Shown: positions 16,489 through 24,620 of the stretch, piece after piece
How the letters are laid out: each line of letters opens with the position of its first letter
How positions within the stretch are numbered: position 1 is the stretch's first letter
Source of the DNA: JACCUZ01 sp038246575
GTDB taxonomy: Bacteria > Actinomycetota > Actinomycetes > JACCUZ01
Assembly (NCBI GenBank): GCA_038246575.1
Contig: JBBRVU010000043.1
Location: 1-24,832 of the forward strand
Reading direction: 5' to 3'
Length of the DNA: 24,832 bases
Notes under the pieces: generated by a model
Database searches by the model: none
Told to the model about the DNA's origin: nothing
The model's input: only the letters and a program-made list of their open reading frames with translations
Position numbers and translations under genes: made by a program

Positions 16489-16559
16489 TCCCGGGTCGTC
16501 CAATGGCAGGACGGTGGATTTTGGATCCACTAACGGAGGTTCGATCCCTCCCCCGGGAG
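16489..16559 (+). tRNA. tRNA-Gln (anticodon UUG)
   Basis: A full cloverleaf can be folded by hand. The acceptor stem is TCCCGGG/CCCGGGA (16489-16495, 16552-16558). The D stem is GTCC/GGAC, and the anticodon stem is GTGGA/TCCAC with loop TTTTGGA, which places TTG at 16521-16523. A 4-nt variable loop follows, then the T stem GGAGG/CCTCC with loop TTCGATC, and the discriminator base is G at 16559. The next bases are CCT, so CCA is added after transcription. A frame open through it toward glmU is coincidental. Confidence 0.95.
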
Positions 16560-16599
16560 CCTCGGCCCCTCTCCTGCTCGAGGCGCAACGTCCGGCGGG

Positions 16600-16605
16600 T
16601 ATCCT
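16600..16605 (+). promoter_or_regulatory. -10 box upstream of glmU
   Basis: TATCCT is followed by 5 nt and GTG at 16611, the start of a 15-codon ORF that ends on the glmU start codon. No clear -35 box is visible. Confidence 0.4.
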
Positions 16606-16610
16606 CGGCG

Positions 16611-16658
16611 GTGCACCGACTCCCGTCCGCCGCCCGCCGAGGAGCGCTCCGCCCGTGA
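16611..16658 (+). CDS. Putative leaderless 15-codon leader ORF coupled to glmU
   Basis: GTG at 16611 opens a frame encoding VHRLPSAARRGALRP, with TGA at 16656-16658. The stop overlaps the glmU GTG as GTGA. Its start sits where a transcript from TATCCT would begin. The glmU Shine-Dalgarno GAGGAG (16639-16644) lies within it, so translation of the mini-ORF could control access to glmU. Only the geometry supports this. The peptide has no recognised family. Confidence 0.3.
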   Translation: MHRLPSAARRGALRP

Positions 16659-18178
16659 GCCCCGCCCGACCGGCCGCCGTGGTCGTCCTTGCCGCAGGCG
16701 AGGGGACCCGGATGGGCTCGGCGATCCCCAAGGTGCTGCACCCGATCGGTGGCCGCAGCCTCGTCCACCATGCAGTCGCGGCGGCAGCCGGGCTCGATCC
16801 CGAGCACCTGGTTGTCGTCGTCGGCCACGGCCGGGACCAGGTCATCGACCATCTTGGCGAGGTCACGCCGAAGGCTGTGACCGCCGTGCAAGAGCGGCAG
16901 CTGGGCACCGGACACGCCGTTCAGGTCGCCCTCGCCGAGCTGCCCGAGCTGAGCGGCACCGTGGTCGTCACGTACGGCGATGTCCCCCTGTTGACCACGT
17001 CGGTCCTGGCCGACCTGCTCGCCGCCCACGCCGACCAGGGCAATGCGGTCACCGTGCTGACGGCCATGGTCGAGGACCCCAGCGGCTACGGCCGGGTCCT
17101 GCGCGCCGAGGACGGGACGGTGACCGAGGTTGTCGAGCAGAAGGACGCGACTGACGAACAACGCGCGATCCGCGAGATCAACTCCGGGGTCTACGCCTTC
17201 GATGCTGCAGTGCTCCGTGCCGGGCTGGACCGGCTGGAGACTGACAACGCGCAGGGTGAGCTCTACCTGACCGACGTGGTCCGGCACGCGAACGTCGCGG
17301 GCGACCGGGTCGGCGCAGTTGTCGTCGCGGACACGTGGGCGGTGGAAGGTGTCAACGACCGGGTCCAGCTGGCCACGCTGCACCGGGAGCTCAACCGGCG
17401 CACTGTCGAGAGGTGGATGCGCGCCGGCGTGACAGTCATCGACCCGGTGACAACGTGGATCGACGCCGACGTCACCCTGGCTCGCGACGTCGTCCTCGAG
17501 CCGAACACCCTGCTGCGCGGGTCGACCTCCGTCGCCTCGGGTGCGCAGATCGGGCCCAACTGCCTCGTCGTGGACACCGCTGTCGGCGAGGGCGCAACGG
17601 TCGCCGACGCCACGACGTACGGCGCGGTCATCGGGCCGGAGGCGTCGGTCGGTCCCTACACCTACCTGCGGCCGGGAACCCGGCTCGGCCGCGGTGCGAA
17701 GGCCGGCGGTTTCGTCGAGCTGAAGAACGCGCAGCTCGGGGACAACGCCAAGGTGCCACACCTGAGCTATGCCGGGGACGCGAGCATCGGCGAGGGCGCC
17801 AACATCGGCGCGGGCACGATCTTCGCCAACTACGACGGGGTGGCCAAGAACCGCACCGATGTCGGCGCGCACTCCTTCGTCGGCAGCAACTCGGTGCTCG
17901 TCGCCCCGCTGGAGATCGCGGACGGTGCCTACGTCGCCGCGGGCTCGGCCGTGACGTCGCCAGTGGCGCCTGGGGAGCTCGCGGTCGCGCGCGGCAAGCA
18001 GCGCAACATCGCCGGGTGGGTGGCCCGTCGGCGCGCCGGGACCCGGACGGCGCGAGCGGCCCAGGCCGCAGCCGACGCACAGGCCGATCAGGCCGATCAG
18101 GCCGATCAGGCCGATCAGGCCGATCAGGCCGACGAGAAGACCAACCAGCAACGCGACGAAGAGGGGTCGGCTCGATGA
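16655..18178 (+). CDS. glmU: Bifunctional UDP-GlcNAc pyrophosphorylase / GlcN-1-P N-acetyltransferase
   Basis: GlmU acetylates glucosamine-1-phosphate and couples it to UTP, giving UDP-GlcNAc for peptidoglycan. The 507-aa product has the uridylyltransferase signature LAAGEGTRMGSAIPKVLHPI (12-31), VQERQLGTGHAVQVAL, VTYGDVPLL and EINSGVYAF. The left-handed beta-helix acyltransferase domain starts near residue 255 (VTVIDPVTTWIDADV, AGGFVELKNAQLG, HLSYAGDASIGEGANIGAGTIFANYDG). The extra C-terminal tail contains six Ala-Asp-Gln triplets encoded by a 9-bp tandem repeat. GTG at 16655 with GAGGAG 10 nt upstream starts just before the conserved N-terminus. It overlaps prs by ATGA. Confidence 0.95.
   Translation: MSPARPAAVVVLAAGEGTRMGSAIPKVLHPIGGRSLVHHAVAAAAGLDPEHLVVVVGHGRDQVIDHLGEVTPKAVTAVQERQLGTGHAVQVALAELPELSGTVVVTYGDVPLLTTSVLADLLAAHADQGNAVTVLTAMVEDPSGYGRVLRAEDGTVTEVVEQKDATDEQRAIREINSGVYAFDAAVLRAGLDRLETDNAQGELYLTDVVRHANVAGDRVGAVVVADTWAVEGVNDRVQLATLHRELNRRTVERWMRAGVTVIDPVTTWIDADVTLARDVVLEPNTLLRGSTSVASGAQIGPNCLVVDTAVGEGATVADATTYGAVIGPEASVGPYTYLRPGTRLGRGAKAGGFVELKNAQLGDNAKVPHLSYAGDASIGEGANIGAGTIFANYDGVAKNRTDVGAHSFVGSNSVLVAPLEIADGAYVAAGSAVTSPVAPGELAVARGKQRNIAGWVARRRAGTRTARAAQAAADAQADQADQADQADQADQADEKTNQQRDEEGSAR
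18080..18133 (+). repeat. 9-bp tandem repeat in the glmU 3' end
   Basis: CAGGCCGAT occurs five times exactly (18080-18124), followed by a sixth copy with the last base C (18125-18133). It encodes Gln-Ala-Asp repeats in the tail after the catalytic domains. Any change in copy number stays in frame, so length could vary between strains without breaking GlmU. Confidence 0.95.
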
Positions 18179-19155
18179 GCTTCATCAAGACCACGGGCGA
18201 GAAGAAGCTGATGCTCTTCTCCGGCCGTGCACACCCGGAGCTCGCCGAGTCGGTGGCCGAGGGGCTCGGCATCGAGCTGACGCCGACGACGGCCTACGAC
18301 TTCGCCAACGGCGAGATCTTCGTGCGCTACAAGGAGTCCGTCCGCGGCTGCGACGCGTTCGTGATCCAGAGCCACTCCGCGCCGATGAACCAGTGGCTGA
18401 TGGAGCACTTCATCATGGTCGACGCGCTCAAGCGCGCGTCGGCCAAGCGCATCACGGTGGTCATCCCGTTCTACGGGTACGCCCGGCAGGACAAGAAGCA
18501 CCGCGGTCGCGAGCCGATCTCGGCGCGGCTGGTCGCCGACTTCTTCAAGACCGCGGGTGCCGACCGGCTGATGGCGGTCGATCTGCACACCGCGCAGATC
18601 CAGGGGTTCTTCACCGGTCCGGTCGACCACCTCTTCGCCCTCCCGCTGCTCGCGGCGCACGTCAACCGGCGCGTCGACAGGTCCAAGGTGACGGTCGTGT
18701 CACCGGACGCTGGTCGCCTCCGGCTGGCCGAGCGCTGGGCGGAGTCGATGGGCGGGGCTCCGGTCGCGTTCATCCATAAGACCCGTGATCCGTTGATCCC
18801 CAACGAGTCCAAGGCCAACCGGGTCGTCGGCGATGTCGACGGCCGCACCTGCATCCTGCAGGACGACATGATCGACACCGGTGGCACGATCTGCAAGGCG
18901 GCCGACGCCCTGTTCGAGGCAGGCGCCGCCGACGTCATCGTCGCCGCGACGCACGCCGTGCTGTCCGGCCCCGCCGTCGACCGGCTGAAGAACTCGCGGA
19001 TCAGCGAGGTCGTGGTCACGGACACACTGCCGATCAGCGAGGACAAGCTGTTCGACAAGCTGACGGTGCTCTCGATCGCCCCGCTGCTGGCCCGCGGCAT
19101 CCGCGAGGTCTTCGACGACGGATCGGTGACCAGTCTGTTCGACGGGCACAGCTGA
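18175..19155 (+). CDS. prs: Ribose-phosphate pyrophosphokinase (PRPP synthetase)
   Basis: Prs makes PRPP from ribose-5-phosphate and ATP for nucleotide, His, Trp and (in actinobacteria) arabinan precursor synthesis. The 326-aa class I enzyme has KLMLFSGRAHPELAESVAEGL, FANGEIFVRYKESVRG, the flexible loop YGYARQDKKHRGREPIS and the metal-binding signature DLHTAQIQGFF. It also has VSPDAGRLRLAERWA and the PRPP-binding loop DDMIDTGGTICKAA. ATG at 18175 overlaps the glmU stop (ATGA), so the two are translationally coupled. The stop is followed by a 208-bp spacer that contains the rplY promoter. Confidence 0.96.
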   Translation: MSFIKTTGEKKLMLFSGRAHPELAESVAEGLGIELTPTTAYDFANGEIFVRYKESVRGCDAFVIQSHSAPMNQWLMEHFIMVDALKRASAKRITVVIPFYGYARQDKKHRGREPISARLVADFFKTAGADRLMAVDLHTAQIQGFFTGPVDHLFALPLLAAHVNRRVDRSKVTVVSPDAGRLRLAERWAESMGGAPVAFIHKTRDPLIPNESKANRVVGDVDGRTCILQDDMIDTGGTICKAADALFEAGAADVIVAATHAVLSGPAVDRLKNSRISEVVVTDTLPISEDKLFDKLTVLSIAPLLARGIREVFDDGSVTSLFDGHS

Positions 19156-19217
19156 CCGGGTGGCAGTCGAGGCTCTGGGCTAGGCCTCCGGCGCTCTCGC
19201 TGGGCCGATGGCGGGGT

Positions 19218-19247
19218 TTGGGCGCCTGCCCGGACCGGGGCTAGACT
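19218..19247 (+). promoter_or_regulatory. rplY promoter
   Basis: TTGGGC (19218-19223) and TAGACT (19242-19247) with an 18-bp spacer form a convincing primary-sigma promoter. Transcription would start near 19254, leaving a leader of about 110 nt before rplY. Confidence 0.6.
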
Positions 19248-19293
19248 GCTGCGGTTGCCCGGCGAGGGAAGCCTGACGGCCTCCGTGATCGAC

Positions 19294-19337
19294 GCGGTGG
19301 TCGAGAGACCCGCCTTCCCGCGCGCCCAGACCACCGC
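19294..19337 (+). promoter_or_regulatory. Stem-loop in the rplY leader
   Basis: Perfect 9-bp arms GCGGTGGTC (19294-19302) and GACCACCGC (19329-19337) enclose a 26-nt loop. The stem ends 13 nt before the GGAG Shine-Dalgarno of rplY. It may be an autoregulatory ribosomal-protein leader element or a simple leader stem. I know of no described actinobacterial element with this shape. Confidence 0.4.
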
Positions 19338-19363
19338 TCGAACGCCCCAAGGAGCCTGCCCCC

Positions 19364-20056
19364 GTGTCCGAGGTCCGAATTACCGCCGAGTCGCGCACCG
19401 AGTTCGGCAAGGGTGCTGCCCGCAGGGTCCGCCGTGCCGACAAGGTCCCGGCCGTCCTGTACGGCCACGGCACCGACCCGCGGCACATCTCGCTGCCCGG
19501 CCACGAGCTCATGCTGGCGCTGAAGGCACCCAACGTGCTGCTGAACATCGCCCTGGACGGCGGGACCGAGCTGGCGCTGCCCAAGGACGTCCAGCGCGAC
19601 CCGATCAAGGGCTTCCTCGAGCACGTCGACCTCGTCGTCGTGACCCGTGGCGAGAAGGTCACCGTGAGCATCCCGGTGCACGTGGTCGGCGACGCGGCTC
19701 CCGGCTCGCTGGTCAACCTCGACCACTCCGAGCTGTCGATCGAGGCCGAGGCGACCAACATCCCCGGCGCGGTCGAGGTCTCGGTCGAGGGCCTGGAGAT
19801 CGGCACCCAGATCCACGCCAAGGACGTCACTCTTCCCGACGGTGCCACTCTCGTTACCGACGACGACGCGCTGGTCGTCAACGTCACGGCTGCGCCCACC
19901 GCCGAGCAGCTCGAGGCCGAGCTGGCCGAGGCTGAGTCCGAGGTCGGCATCGTGCACGAGGCGACCGATGAGGAGCAGGCCGCCGAGAGCGAGGGCGCCG
20001 CAGCAGAGGGCGACGCCGCGCCGGCCGACGGCGAGGGCGAGAAGGCCGAGAGCTGA
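19364..20056 (+). CDS. rplY: 50S ribosomal protein bL25 (CTC type, general stress form)
   Basis: bL25 binds 5S rRNA in the central protuberance. The 230-aa product is the long CTC form. The N-terminal 5S-binding domain has ITAESRTEFGKGAARRVRRADKVPAVLYGHG and KDVQRDPIKGFLEHVDL. A C-terminal beta domain follows (EATNIPGAVEVSVEGLEIGTQIHAKDV), then an acidic low-complexity tail from about residue 185 (AESEGAAAEGDAAPADG). GTG at 19364 is preceded by GGAG at 19351-19354. It has its own promoter with a long structured leader. pth follows 50 nt downstream, the usual pairing. Confidence 0.95.
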   Translation: MSEVRITAESRTEFGKGAARRVRRADKVPAVLYGHGTDPRHISLPGHELMLALKAPNVLLNIALDGGTELALPKDVQRDPIKGFLEHVDLVVVTRGEKVTVSIPVHVVGDAAPGSLVNLDHSELSIEAEATNIPGAVEVSVEGLEIGTQIHAKDVTLPDGATLVTDDDALVVNVTAAPTAEQLEAELAEAESEVGIVHEATDEEQAAESEGAAAEGDAAPADGEGEKAES

Positions 20057-20106
20057 GGCTCTTCCGGTCCCGCCGGGCTCGCGAGAGCACGGAGCAGACT
20101 GGTGTC

Positions 20107-20679
20107 ATGAGCGGCGAGGTCTGGCTGGTCGTCGGGCTCGGCAACCCCGGCGACGGCTACGCCGGAAACCGGCACAACGTCGGCTTCATGGTCGCCGACC
20201 TGCTCGCGACCCGGATGGGCAGCCGATTCAAGGCTCACAAGGCCCGCGCAGACATCGTTGAGGGACGACTCGGTGACGCCCGGGTCGTGCTGGCCAAACC
20301 GCGCAGCTACATGAACGAGTCCGGCGGCCCGGTCGTCGCGCTGCGCGACTTCTTCAAGGCCGACCTCGAGCGGATCGTGGTGGTCCACGACGAGCTGGAC
20401 CTGCCCTTCAGTGGTCTCCGGCTCAAGCTCGGTGGCGGGGACAACGGGCACAACGGCCTCAAGTCCATCCGCCGCTCCCTCGGCTCCGGGGAGTTCCACC
20501 GCGTCCGGTTCGGCATCGGTCGTCCGCCGGGCCGGATGGACGCTGCCGCGTTCGTCCTGCGCGACTTCGGTGCAGCCGAACGCAAGGAGCTCGACCTCGA
20601 GGTCGACCGCGCCGCCGATGCGGTGGAGGCGCTGGTCGGCCATGGCCTCGACTACGCTCAGAACACCTACAACACCTGA
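20107..20679 (+). CDS. pth: Peptidyl-tRNA hydrolase
   Basis: Pth releases peptides from peptidyl-tRNA that drops off ribosomes, recycling tRNA. The 190-aa length is standard. The active-site set is present: N13 in VVGLGNPGDGY, catalytic H23 in NRHNVGF, the Asn in KPRSYMNESGGPV, D95 in VVVHDELDLP, and the substrate loop LGGGDNGHNGLKSI. The C-terminal helix (ALVGHGLDYAQNTYNT) is normal. ATG at 20107 starts the conserved strand. It is probably co-transcribed with rplY. Confidence 0.96.
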   Translation: MSGEVWLVVGLGNPGDGYAGNRHNVGFMVADLLATRMGSRFKAHKARADIVEGRLGDARVVLAKPRSYMNESGGPVVALRDFFKADLERIVVVHDELDLPFSGLRLKLGGGDNGHNGLKSIRRSLGSGEFHRVRFGIGRPPGRMDAAAFVLRDFGAAERKELDLEVDRAADAVEALVGHGLDYAQNTYNT

Positions 20680-20730
20680 CTCGTTGCAGGTCGATGCCGC
20701 GCCCGAGCGGCGATCGGGAGGGCGGCACCA

Positions 20731-21843
20731 GTGCGGCTGACCTGCTTCAACGTGGAGAACTTCTTCGCGCGAGCCAAGGCCCTCAACGCCGAGACGTGGG
20801 CGGCCGGGCGGGCGGTGCTCGAAGCCCACGCCGAGCTGAACACGCTGCTCGCTGCGGCGACCTACGGCCCCGACGACAAGGTGCGCATCCTCGAGCTGCT
20901 GGGCGTCCTGGGCCTGACCCGCTCGGACTCGGCAGAGCTGGCCGTGCTGCGCCAGGTCCGCGGCCGCCTGGTGCGGCGGCCCCGATCCGGCTCGGTCGAG
21001 GTCGTGGCCACCGGACGTGGGGACTGGGTCGGCTGGGTCGACCTCACCACCGAGCCGGTCAAGGGAGCCGCGATCGACAACACCGCACGCGTCATCGCCG
21101 ACCTCCGATCCGACGTGCTCGGTGTGGTGGAGGCCGAGAACCGGGTCGTGCTCAAGCACTTCTCCGACGCCCGCCTGCGCGACGGCGTAGAGCCGCTCTA
21201 CCCGCACGTCATGGTCATCGACGGCAACGACGAGCGGGGGATAGACGTCGGCGTCCTCACCCAGGACGGCTGGGAGCTCGGCTCGATCCGCTCGCACGTC
21301 GACGACACCGACGAGAGCGGCGTGGTGTTCGGCCGCGACTGCCCCGAGTACGAGATCCGGACCCCGGGCGGTCATCGCCTCGTCGTGCTGGTCAACCACC
21401 TCAAGTCCAAGGGCTACGGCCGGCAGTCCGACAACGACCGCCGCCGGAGGCGACAGGCGCAGCGGATCGCAGACATCTACGCGCGGTTGCGCGGCGACGG
21501 TGTGGTCTACGTCGCGGTGATCGGTGACCTCAACGACACGCCGGCAGCCGAAGCGCTGGCACCGTTGCTCGCGGGCACGGACCTGCGCGACATCAGCGAG
21601 CACCCGTCGTTCGACGACGGCGGGCGGCCGGGCACCTTCGGCAACGGCACCGCATCCGGAAAGATCGACTACATCCTGCTGTCGCCCGCATTGTTCGCCA
21701 AGGCGACGGGAGGCGGGATCTTCCGGATGGGGGCCTGGGGTGGGAAGAACGGCACCCTCTGGCCGCACTACGACACGGTCACGCTGGCCGTCGATGCAGC
21801 GTCGGACCACGCCGCGCTCTACGCCGACCTGCGGCTGACCTAG
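20731..21843 (+). CDS. Endonuclease/exonuclease/phosphatase (EEP) family protein
   Basis: The 370-aa protein has the EEP metallohydrolase motifs in order. These are RLTCFNVENFF at the start, VLGVVEAEN (metal-binding Glu), GIDVGVLTQDGW, VLVNHLKSKGYG, VIGDLNDTPAAEAL (catalytic Asp/Asn), SGKIDYILLSPAL and ASDHAALYADL (terminal catalytic Asp-His). There is no signal peptide, so it is cytoplasmic. About 90 extra residues lie between NVENFF and the VVEAEN strand, where family members usually have a short loop. The substrate could be DNA, RNA or a phospho-compound. GTG at 20731 has GGGAGGG about 10 nt upstream. It ends 13 bp from the converging ppc. Confidence 0.85.
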   Translation: MRLTCFNVENFFARAKALNAETWAAGRAVLEAHAELNTLLAAATYGPDDKVRILELLGVLGLTRSDSAELAVLRQVRGRLVRRPRSGSVEVVATGRGDWVGWVDLTTEPVKGAAIDNTARVIADLRSDVLGVVEAENRVVLKHFSDARLRDGVEPLYPHVMVIDGNDERGIDVGVLTQDGWELGSIRSHVDDTDESGVVFGRDCPEYEIRTPGGHRLVVLVNHLKSKGYGRQSDNDRRRRRQAQRIADIYARLRGDGVVYVAVIGDLNDTPAAEALAPLLAGTDLRDISEHPSFDDGGRPGTFGNGTASGKIDYILLSPALFAKATGGGIFRMGAWGGKNGTLWPHYDTVTLAVDAASDHAALYADLRLT

Positions 21844-21856
21844 CGCCCGCCGCGGC

Positions 21857-24541
21857 TCAACCGGTGTTGCGAAGCCCGGCGGCTACCCCGTTGACGGTGA
21901 GCAGCAAGGCCTCGCGCAACCTGGGGTCGGTCTCGTCTTCCGCGTCCCGGGCCGCGCGGGCACGACGGAGCAGCGACACCTGCAGATAGCTGATCGGGTC
22001 CAGGTAGGCGTCGCGAACCTGCAGCGTCCTGGCCAGCAGCGGGTTCGAGCCCAGCAGGGTGGCCTCCCCGGTCACGGCCAACACCTCGCGGACGGTCCGG
22101 TCGTGCTCGGCCCGGACCAGGTCGAACACATGGCGCAGGTCGTCATCGACCAACGAGTCGACGTAGTTGGCCGCGATGCGCAGGTCGGTCTTGGCCAGGG
22201 TCATCGACACGTTGGACAGGAACGTCCGGAAGAAGTGCCAGCTGGTGTACATCTCGTCGAGGAGGTCACCGAGACCGGCCTCGCGCGCCGCTGCCAGCCC
22301 CGCGCCGACGCCGTACCAGCCCGGCACCACCTGGCGCGACTGGGTCCAGCCGAACACCCACGGGATGGCTCGCAGTCCCTCGAGCCCCGCGCCGCTGTCC
22401 GGCCGTCTCGACGGGCGCGAGCCGATGTTCAGGTCGGTGAGCAGCTCGACCGGGGTGGACTGCACGAAGTACGCCGGCAGGTCCGGCTCGTCGACGAGCG
22501 CCCGGTAGTGGTCGTGCGCCGCCCCCGAGAGCACGTCCATCGCCTCGTCGTAGCGCTCCAGCTCGTCACCGGTCGTTCGCGGCAGCCGGTGCAGGACGGT
22601 GGCCTCGAGGGTGGCTGCCAGCGTGAGCTCGAGGTTCTCCCTGGCCAGAGCGGGCAGCAGGTACTTGTCGGAGATCACCTCGCCCTGCTCGGTCACCTTG
22701 ATCTCGCCGTCCAGGGTTCCCCACGGCTGGGCGAGGATCGCGTCGTGCGTGGGGCCACCGCCACGACCGACCGTTCCGCCGCGCCCATGGAAGAGCCGCA
22801 GTCGTACGCCGTGCCGCCCGGCGGCGTCCCGCAGCTGGCGCTGGGCGCGGTGGATCTCCCACTGCGACGTGGCGATGCCCGCTTCCTTGTTCGAGTCCGA
22901 GTAGCCGAGCATCACTTCTTGCACGTCGCCGCGCAGCGCCACCAGTCGCCGGTAGGACCTGTCGCCGAGCAGGTCGTCGAGAACCCGGCCGGCCTCCCGC
23001 AGCTCGCTCACCGTTTCCAAGAGCGGCACGAAGCCGATCCGGGCCACGCCGGCGTGCAGGTCGACGAGACCGGCCTCGCGAGCCAGCACGACAGCGGCCA
23101 GCACGTCATCCGCCCCCCGGGTCATCGACACGATGTAGCTCTCGCACACCTCGGGTCCCAGGGTGTCCAGCGCCTCCCGGATCGTGGTGAACACCGACAA
23201 CGTGCGCGCCCCCGCCTCGTCGAGGCTCACCTGCGTCGGGGACAGCGGTCGCAGCCCGTCGAGCTCCTTGCGGAGCAAGGCGAGCCGGCTGGCCCTGGGC
23301 AGGTCGTCGTAGCGCCACGACAGCTCGCCGAGCCGGTCGAAGAGCTGGGCCAGGACGTGGTGGTGGGCGTCGGCATGCTCGCGCACGTCGAGGGTCGCGA
23401 GGTGCAGTCCGAAGGCAGCGACCACTCGGATCGTCCGGTCGACCCGCCCGCCGGCCGCGAGCCCGCCGCGGTTGCGGGCCAGCGAGTCGCGCATGACCAT
23501 GAGATCGGCCACGAGGTCGGCGGTGCCGAGATAGTCGCGTCCCTCGACGTGCGGCGCGCCTTCGGCGATGCGCCGTCTGGTGTTCTCCAGCTTCGCCCCG
23601 ACACAACGACCCTTGAGGCGGTACGGCTCGTCGGCGTTGATGCGCCGCACGCGAGGATCCAGGTCGGGCAGGACGCCGAGGTCGTGCTCGACGCTGGCCA
23701 GGAGCTCGTCGCTGGCCGGGATGAGACGGGTCGACGAGGAGAGGTCGCCCAGGAGGTCGGTGATCAGCGCCTGCAGATCCCGGATGGCGTGACCGTGATG
23801 GAGCATCAGCACGTCGCGGGTGACCTGGGGAGTCACGTTCGGGTTGCCGTCCCGGTCGCCGCCGATCCAGCTGCCGAAGCGCAACGGCTTTGCGGTCGCC
23901 GGAAGTGCGACCCCTAGGGAGGCAAGGGTGTCGGCGAGGTCCTCGAGAACGTCGCCGGCAGCGTCGAGCATCAGCTCGTCCAGGTAGTAGGCGGCGTTGC
24001 GAGCCTCGTCCAGCGGCTCAGGCCGGTCCAGCCGCAGCTCGGCCGTCTGCCAGAGCAGGTCGATCACCTCGGCGATCCGTCGGTCGGTCCGGGCGTCGTC
24101 CGGTGCGTCCAGCAGCTCGGCCACCCGGCGCCGCTTGGACAGGATCGATCGCCGCGCCGCCTCGGTGGGGTGGGCTGTGAAGACCGGGCGCACGGCCAGC
24201 CGGCTGACGAGGTCGGCGATCTCCTCGGCCGGCAGACCGGCTGCCCGGATGCGATCGGCGGCCTGGGCGAGCCAGCCCCCCTTGACCTGGCGTTCCTCGC
24301 GCATCGTCCGCGCGCGGTGCACCTGCTCGGTGACGTTGGCCAGGTGGAAGTACGCCGCGAAGGCCCGCACCAGCAGCGCTGCGGTGGCGACATCCACGCC
24401 TTCCAGCAGGGCGGCGAGGGTGCCGGAGTCCCGGGTCGCCTCGTGGCGGCTGAGCGACCTGACCTGTTCGACCAGGTCCAGGAGCTCGGGTCCCTCCTGG
24501 CGGACGAGCGACTCGCCCAGCAGGTTGCCCAACCGGCGCAC
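21857..24541 (-). CDS. ppc: Phosphoenolpyruvate carboxylase
   Basis: PEPC carboxylates PEP with bicarbonate to oxaloacetate, the anaplerotic supply of the TCA cycle. From GTG at 24541 it is 894 aa. The catalytic His is in VFTAHPTEAARR (H124). Then come GSWIGGDRDGNPNVT, VMLGYSDSNKEAGI, the mobile loop LFHGRGGTVGRGGGPTHDAI, QGEVISDKY and IPWVFGWTQSRQVVPGWYG, and the conserved NTG end (GLRNTG). GTG 24541 is the only ATG/GTG/TTG in frame but starts mid-way through the conserved ALRSDVRRLGNLLGE block. The frame stays open upstream, and an in-frame ATC at 24613, 7 nt after TAGGCT, would give a more typical 918 aa. The true N-terminus is therefore uncertain. Confidence 0.94.
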   Translation of the reverse strand: MRRLGNLLGESLVRQEGPELLDLVEQVRSLSRHEATRDSGTLAALLEGVDVATAALLVRAFAAYFHLANVTEQVHRARTMREERQVKGGWLAQAADRIRAAGLPAEEIADLVSRLAVRPVFTAHPTEAARRSILSKRRRVAELLDAPDDARTDRRIAEVIDLLWQTAELRLDRPEPLDEARNAAYYLDELMLDAAGDVLEDLADTLASLGVALPATAKPLRFGSWIGGDRDGNPNVTPQVTRDVLMLHHGHAIRDLQALITDLLGDLSSSTRLIPASDELLASVEHDLGVLPDLDPRVRRINADEPYRLKGRCVGAKLENTRRRIAEGAPHVEGRDYLGTADLVADLMVMRDSLARNRGGLAAGGRVDRTIRVVAAFGLHLATLDVREHADAHHHVLAQLFDRLGELSWRYDDLPRASRLALLRKELDGLRPLSPTQVSLDEAGARTLSVFTTIREALDTLGPEVCESYIVSMTRGADDVLAAVVLAREAGLVDLHAGVARIGFVPLLETVSELREAGRVLDDLLGDRSYRRLVALRGDVQEVMLGYSDSNKEAGIATSQWEIHRAQRQLRDAAGRHGVRLRLFHGRGGTVGRGGGPTHDAILAQPWGTLDGEIKVTEQGEVISDKYLLPALARENLELTLAATLEATVLHRLPRTTGDELERYDEAMDVLSGAAHDHYRALVDEPDLPAYFVQSTPVELLTDLNIGSRPSRRPDSGAGLEGLRAIPWVFGWTQSRQVVPGWYGVGAGLAAAREAGLGDLLDEMYTSWHFFRTFLSNVSMTLAKTDLRIAANYVDSLVDDDLRHVFDLVRAEHDRTVREVLAVTGEATLLGSNPLLARTLQVRDAYLDPISYLQVSLLRRARAARDAEDETDPRLREALLLTVNGVAAGLRNTG

Positions 24542-24620
24542 GTCACTGCGCAGCGCCGCCTGGTGGTCCTGGCCGGTCGCCTCGCCGTCTGCTGTGAGCT
24601 CTGTCCCGTCGATTGCCAGG

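Noticed and set aside
18080..18133. CRISPR-like short repeats
   Set aside because: The units are 9 bp, contiguous, without spacers, and lie inside a coding frame.
16367..18151. Minus-strand frame with a repeated Leu-Ile-Gly run that looks like a membrane segment
   Set aside because: It is the complement of the 9-bp repeat in glmU; the rest is a shadow of glmU.
19255..19363. A coupled leader ORF upstream of rplY like those at ispE and glmU
   Set aside because: There is no ATG/GTG at the predicted TSS, and the TTG frame runs through rplY without stopping at its start.
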